This document shows, in pieces, positions 22,616-25,545 of a DNA stretch of 25,545 nucleotides. Made by a program: the position numbers and the translations under genes. The notes beneath the pieces were generated by a model, which was not told the DNA's origin, searched no databases, and saw only the letters and a list, made by a program, of their open reading frames with translations. Position 1 is the first letter of the stretch; each line of letters opens with the position of its first letter. Source of the stretch: a virus; the IMG/VR virus record IMGVR_UViG_3300042731_008775, positions 1 to 25,545 of that record, one strand, 5' to 3'.

Positions 22616-23656
22616 TTAACCCTCCTTCACATCTTTACCATCCTCATTATTGCTACAAAAACCCACAACTGATGCCAAGCTGGAGGGGTCCAAGCTACCA
22701 CGGTTGATCGCATCCCATACCCTCGGCGGTAGCACACCAGCGAGATCAGCGATCTCTTTGACAGTGTATTCCCATGTGGCCGCTTTGCGCCCACCCTTCT
22801 TGCTATCGAGAAAGTATCCCATCACGGACTCAATAGATGACGGATCGAAAGCTCCACGATTGGCCGCCTGACGAACAGAGTTGACGTGAACCTCAGCTGC
22901 CCTTGCTATATCCTGATAAGAGTACACCCACTTTTTCTTGGGCCCATCGCCACTGTAAGCACAGTAATCAACAACCGATGAAAAGGATTCAGGATCAAAC
23001 GTTCCATTTGAAATAGCTCGACGTATTGATGAACTTTGCACACCAAGGTGGCGAGCAATCTTAGGAATAGAATAAATCCAGCGCTTTTCTGGTCTTCCAC
23101 TACTGATCATCCCAAGAACATCATCAGGAAGAGCATTATCCATTGTGATCGCCTCGCGCACATTAATGACTCCGGCATCCAATGCCGCAGCTGTAATCTT
23201 TGAAAGGGCAATCAGATTTGAAGGCCGAAGGTTAAAAGGGTTCTGATCGATATATCGCACCACAAAACCTTCTGGTAAGGCGCCAAAGCTACTCTTCCAG
23301 GCATGGGTGTCATACCGCTTGAACTCCATCCTCTTATGCTCTCGAAGTGGCTTACTCTTCGACTCATATACAGCAACACGCTTGTACAAATGTCCTTTCG
23401 CCCAATTCCAGTTCGGCAACTCCTCATCGCTCAAGGCATGATCCGAGCACACCTCGCCCGCATGTACGAGTTCCATACATCCGTCTACGCCACAGAGGGC
23501 CCACTCTGTCCTCGGATGCCGATCTACCCAGTAGGATTCCGACAGGGATTCCTGATTCTTCTTAGAGATCACCCCACGGTGATAGAATATCCGGCGAAAC
23601 TTCTGTGAGGCCACCCAAAGCTCATGAAAACTCCAGCCTTGCTCTTTATTTGACAT
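22616..23656 (-). CDS. HNH-like protein with three tandem helix-turn-helix-like repeats, 346 aa
   Basis: ATG 23656 (MSNKEQGWSFHELW) overlaps the upstream gene by 11 bases. The longer in-frame start lies deep inside that gene. A zinc-knuckle-like motif (C55, C60, C70, H73) precedes a segment resembling an HNH core: GFVVRYIDQNPFNLRPSNLIALS at about residues 130-152 follows the pattern V-H-ID-NP-N-RP-NL, but the usual His is replaced by Tyr. Cleavage may therefore be lost. Three repeats of about 50 residues follow (from about residues 191, 242 and 294). Each reads W-Y(S/T)--(D/E/K)IA---V----R-A---G--DP-S--SV and is probably a helix-turn-helix. It may be a free-standing homing-type endonuclease or a derived DNA-binding regulator beside the terminase genes. 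Confidence 0.7.
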   Translation of the reverse strand: MSNKEQGWSFHELWVASQKFRRIFYHRGVISKKNQESLSESYWVDRHPRTEWALCGVDGCMELVHAGEVCSDHALSDEELPNWNWAKGHLYKRVAVYESKSKPLREHKRMEFKRYDTHAWKSSFGALPEGFVVRYIDQNPFNLRPSNLIALSKITAAALDAGVINVREAITMDNALPDDVLGMISSGRPEKRWIYSIPKIARHLGVQSSSIRRAISNGTFDPESFSSVVDYCAYSGDGPKKKWVYSYQDIARAAEVHVNSVRQAANRGAFDPSSIESVMGYFLDSKKGGRKAATWEYTVKEIADLAGVLPPRVWDAINRGSLDPSSLASVVGFCSNNEDGKDVKEG

Positions 23657-24095
23657 TGGCCCATCGATCCATCTTTTTACGAAGCAATAAGCCCCGCAAT
23701 GCACTCTGGCGATCTTTCTGTCCATTTTGAGTCTTATTCTTGGTAAGAACACCACGTATCATCACATGCTCCAATAGGGTATCATCCCAGGGCCCGTCAC
23801 CCCCAGGGGAGCGCCGGTTTTTCGCGAGCTGTTCATGGGTATAGGAGCTGACAAATCGTGGCTGGAAGGCCGCCTGGAAGCCCACTGATAACCATACCAC
23901 CTGTCCTCCACCATCACCTCTCATGATGATAACATTCCCATCTGCAACCCAACTCATCGCCAGTGATGGATCCCAGGATACCTTAGGTCTTCCAACACCA
24001 AAATCAGGACATAGAAAACCGTGGTGCAAGGTTGCCCCAGGGCGCTGCGACATCTCATGTACTGCGGACCGAAAATATGAAGAATTTGTACTCAC
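23646..24095 (-). CDS. Hypothetical protein, 149 aa
   Basis: A GTG at 24095 with GGAGG (24105-24101) five bases upstream is the best start. The longer frame begins at a TTG without a ribosome site. The middle looks beta-rich (AMSWVADGNVIIMRGDGGGQ, then VVWLSVGFQAAF). The C-terminus is basic and helical (QSALRGLLLRKKMDRW). No family, membrane segment or metal site recognised. It follows a 217-base noncoding gap and overlaps the HNH-like gene, so it probably heads the terminase operon. Confidence 0.65.
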   Translation of the reverse strand: MSTNSSYFRSAVHEMSQRPGATLHHGFLCPDFGVGRPKVSWDPSLAMSWVADGNVIIMRGDGGGQVVWLSVGFQAAFQPRFVSSYTHEQLAKNRRSPGGDGPWDDTLLEHVMIRGVLTKNKTQNGQKDRQSALRGLLLRKKMDRWANVK

Positions 24096-24312
24096 CCTGA
24101 CCTCCAGAAAAAAACTTCCTGTGTCAAGGGTACAATGGCCACAAAAACGCAATCAAGCTTTTGTGTATGTTTTCAAAAACTTATATTCTGACATGACGAT
24201 GCAAAAAAACAGAAAAAATCCCTGCTTCCACGATCATCTTCCTGATTCAACGCACCATTGGGCGCTCCACACTCAGCGTTTGGGTAAATTCGCATCTTGT
24301 GCGATAAATACA
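24096..24312. other. 217-base noncoding gap upstream of the terminase-region operon
   Basis: This is the longest gap outside the capsid region. On the minus strand it is AT-rich with T-runs. TATAAG (24185-24180) could be a -10 element, but only a poor T-rich -35 lies 16-17 bases upstream. TTGACA at 24126-24121 has no -10. AAACGCTGAGTGTGGAGCG (near 24280) faintly resembles the AAACGCTTGTGGAGCG of the capsid-region module, but without its TTTGAAC partner. A promoter is likely here but cannot be fixed. No convincing terminator stem was seen. Confidence 0.35.
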
Positions 24313-24729
24313 TTATTTTCCAATGGTTATTGGTGCCGGAACAACTGAGCGTATCTTGTACCGGATACCATGGGAATCACTGGGATGAATATCGAAAGAG
24401 GTTTCAACAACGAACTTGGCACGAAATTGGTATCTACCGCACAAGTCATCGATTTTCCTAAAAAAATCAATAACTTCATCAATGGAAACGAAGAATACTT
24501 CGATCTCACCAGCGCCATTCCAGCCATGGTTCCTTGAGGATCCACCGTGTGCTTTAGCCAGCTCCGATGCCCGATCAAACACCTGTTCGACGGTAAGACC
24601 CCCATAATCGGCTTGTGTCTCCGTCCCTTCTACCTTCACAAGGGGACGACTCGATTTCTCACGCTTCTGTGACATAGTTTGTGCACCAAACAGGGATCCC
24701 TGGTCATTCCTGGTGGAGATCGCCGCCAC
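24313..24729 (-). CDS. Hypothetical protein, 138 aa
   Basis: A GTG at 24729 overlaps the upstream stop (TAGTG) and has GGGAG eight bases before it, so it is preferred to the ATG at 24792 (weak site, 64-base overlap) and the ATG at 24675 (no site). The first 50 residues look disordered. The C-terminal 85 look like an alpha/beta domain (VEQVFDRASELAKAHGG, EIEVFFVSIDEVIDFFRKID, FRAKFVVETSFDIH). No family recognised. Last gene of the accessory cluster before the noncoding gap. Confidence 0.6.
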   Translation of the reverse strand: MAAISTRNDQGSLFGAQTMSQKREKSSRPLVKVEGTETQADYGGLTVEQVFDRASELAKAHGGSSRNHGWNGAGEIEVFFVSIDEVIDFFRKIDDLCGRYQFRAKFVVETSFDIHPSDSHGIRYKIRSVVPAPITIGK

Positions 24730-25181
24730 TAGACGTACTCCCGGATCTTCTGGAGGAAGACCTGGAACTGCGTAATCACATTGAATCGCCATGTTCCATT
24801 CAGAGTCTGGTTGGCTGCCTCAACCATGCGCAAAATCGCCGTGAGCGACGAGCTTTTCTCGTGTGCTCCGATAATGATCTTGTTCCCACCGAAGCCGACC
24901 GCATAACGACCGATCTGGATCCCAAGCTCGATGAGTTTTGTCGACTGATCCGCGTCTCCCTTCGGAAACCAAAAGGCGATGACATTGGAGTTCCAGGCGG
25001 CATTATATCTCCAGCGATAGTCCGTGTCCTTGGTGTCCGGGAGAAACAGTGTTCCCCTCGTCAAGGAACACATCTCGTTGACAATGCGTTCCTCCCCATC
25101 GGGCCAGCTCCCATCCAATGCAAGATAGACCGTTGGCCGAAGAGCTGCTTCTGTTCTGTGTGGTGGTTTAATGATGCGCAT
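24729..25181 (-). CDS. Nucleoside 2-deoxyribosyltransferase-like protein, 150 aa
   Basis: The sequence follows the pattern of the nucleoside 2-deoxyribosyltransferase-like family: strand plus GS/W at the start (TVYLALDGSWPDGEERIV), a central W---W segment (YRWRYNAAWNSNVIAFWFPKG), then a TKLIELGIQIGR motif whose Glu corresponds to the catalytic nucleophile of the family. The closing strand-helix (NKIIIGAHEK) is also expected. The family length is about 140-160 aa. In phages such proteins may act in nucleotide salvage or NAD-like nucleoside turnover, and the substrate cannot be told here. It starts one base after the upstream stop. Confidence 0.6.
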   Translation of the reverse strand: MRIIKPPHRTEAALRPTVYLALDGSWPDGEERIVNEMCSLTRGTLFLPDTKDTDYRWRYNAAWNSNVIAFWFPKGDADQSTKLIELGIQIGRYAVGFGGNKIIIGAHEKSSSLTAILRMVEAANQTLNGTWRFNVITQFQVFLQKIREYV

Positions 25182-25182
25182 A

Positions 25183-25512
25183 TTATCTTATTTCCTTTCG
25201 GCCTGCGATTTCAGGCGTGACACCGGTCCGTGTTTCGTGCCTCAATGACCCCCTAACTTTCTCACCCATGAACATCTGGGCGAACTCCATGACCTGTTTG
25301 TGTTTTTTACAGAGAACCGTGGAGCCAATCACTTTACCTTTGGCATCAATGTTCCCGCTGATGAGTTCACCGTTGAGACCATCACCAATGTCTCCATAAA
25401 AGACAAAAAACGTCTCTTCTGAGATCTTGTGCTTCTCACCACAAAACGCACAGGTCACCACTGCTTCCGTCTGCACAGCAGACGCCAAAATCTTACTCAA
25501 ACCCTTATCCAT
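25183..25512 (-). CDS. Small zinc-binding hypothetical protein, 109 aa
   Basis: ATG with the strong site CGGAGATA. A CAFC pair (C21, C24) in VVTCAFCGEKHKI and a later LCKKH form a probable CCCH zinc site around a beta-rich core (FFVFYGDIGDGLNGELISG). The C-terminus is basic. Its leader shares about 21 bases with that of the 188-aa structural gene. Function unknown. Confidence 0.65.
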   Translation of the reverse strand: MDKGLSKILASAVQTEAVVTCAFCGEKHKISEETFFVFYGDIGDGLNGELISGNIDAKGKVIGSTVLCKKHKQVMEFAQMFMGEKVRGSLRHETRTGVTPEIAGRKEIR

Positions 25513-25514
25513 TA

Positions 25515-25536
25515 TCTCCGTTCTGTAAAGACTAAC
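25515..25536 (-). promoter_or_regulatory. Conserved 5' leader, copy 2
   Basis: Reads GTTAGTCTTTA then CAGAACGGAGA on the minus strand, identical to the leader at 6020-6040 apart from one inserted base. It ends with the ribosome site of the gene starting at 25512. Any promoter lies beyond the window edge. Confidence 0.45.
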
Positions 25537-25545
25537 ATTTGCTAC

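Noticed and set aside
23657-23755. Upstream extension of the HNH-like protein to 23755
   Set aside because: It would overlap the preceding gene by over 100 bases. The ATG at 23656 gives the usual short overlap.
24096-24152. N-terminal extension of the 149-aa gene to TTG 24152, and TTGACA at 24126-24121 as promoter
   Set aside because: A GTG with GGAGG lies inside the frame and explains translation better. The TTGACA has no -10 partner and sits just above the ribosome site.
1-25545. tRNA genes, CRISPR arrays, insertion sequences, integrase or attachment sites
   Set aside because: No cloverleaf, spaced direct-repeat array, transposase or recombinase signature was seen on either strand.

Overview
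This window is a stretch of a tailed double-stranded DNA phage genome (Caudoviricetes, myovirus-like head module). It could also be a prophage, but no bacterial gene is visible. Every supported gene lies on the minus strand, so transcription runs from base 25545 down to base 1. Genes are tightly packed. Stop and start codons often overlap (TAATG, TGATG, TAGTG) and most starts have GGAG-type ribosome binding sites, so the host is a bacterium using ordinary Shine-Dalgarno initiation. The host itself cannot be named from this sequence. The gene order terminase - portal - head-core proteins - prohead protease/scaffold - major capsid protein matches phage T4 genes 17-20-67/68-21-22-23. Residue signatures support T4-type portal (gp20), protease (gp21) and capsid (gp23).

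Layout in transcription order. (1) 25512-22616: small accessory genes (a zinc-binding protein, a nucleoside 2-deoxyribosyltransferase-like protein, two unknowns) and an HNH-like protein carrying three tandem helix-turn-helix-like repeats. (2) 22614-18164: a candidate small terminase subunit, then the large terminase interrupted by two inteins. (3) 18075-12528: an acidic protein, then a T4-type portal interrupted by three inteins. (4) 12397-7822: two probable head-core proteins, then a prohead protease carrying one intein and fused to a coiled-coil scaffold with its own internal start. (5) 7685-5446: major capsid protein and an abundant-looking small structural protein. Each is preceded by a copy of the same promoter-like module and separated from what follows by a hairpin terminator. 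(6) 5358-49: small genes probably encoding neck, head-tail joining and other virion proteins, several with zinc-ribbon cysteines.

The standout feature is six inteins in three consecutive DNA-packaging and head-assembly genes: TerL 2, portal 3, protease 1. They interrupt the terminase P-loop, sit immediately before the nuclease SKD motif, follow the protease catalytic-site His-Pro, and fall at three conserved portal positions. Three have LAGLIDADG endonuclease motifs, one has an HNH endonuclease, and two are mini-inteins. Splicing must therefore occur before the phage can build or fill a head. Sampled stretches of the endonuclease-bearing inteins are visibly more AT-rich than the host-gene segments, which suggests transfer.

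Control signals include a strong sigma70-like promoter with a palindrome in its spacer (12433-12461), two copies of a TTTGAAC-N28-CATAAACGCTTGTG module, a strong terminator after the capsid gene, and a hairpin/leader-peptide arrangement before the neck-type genes. No tRNA, CRISPR, insertion sequence or origin was recognised.
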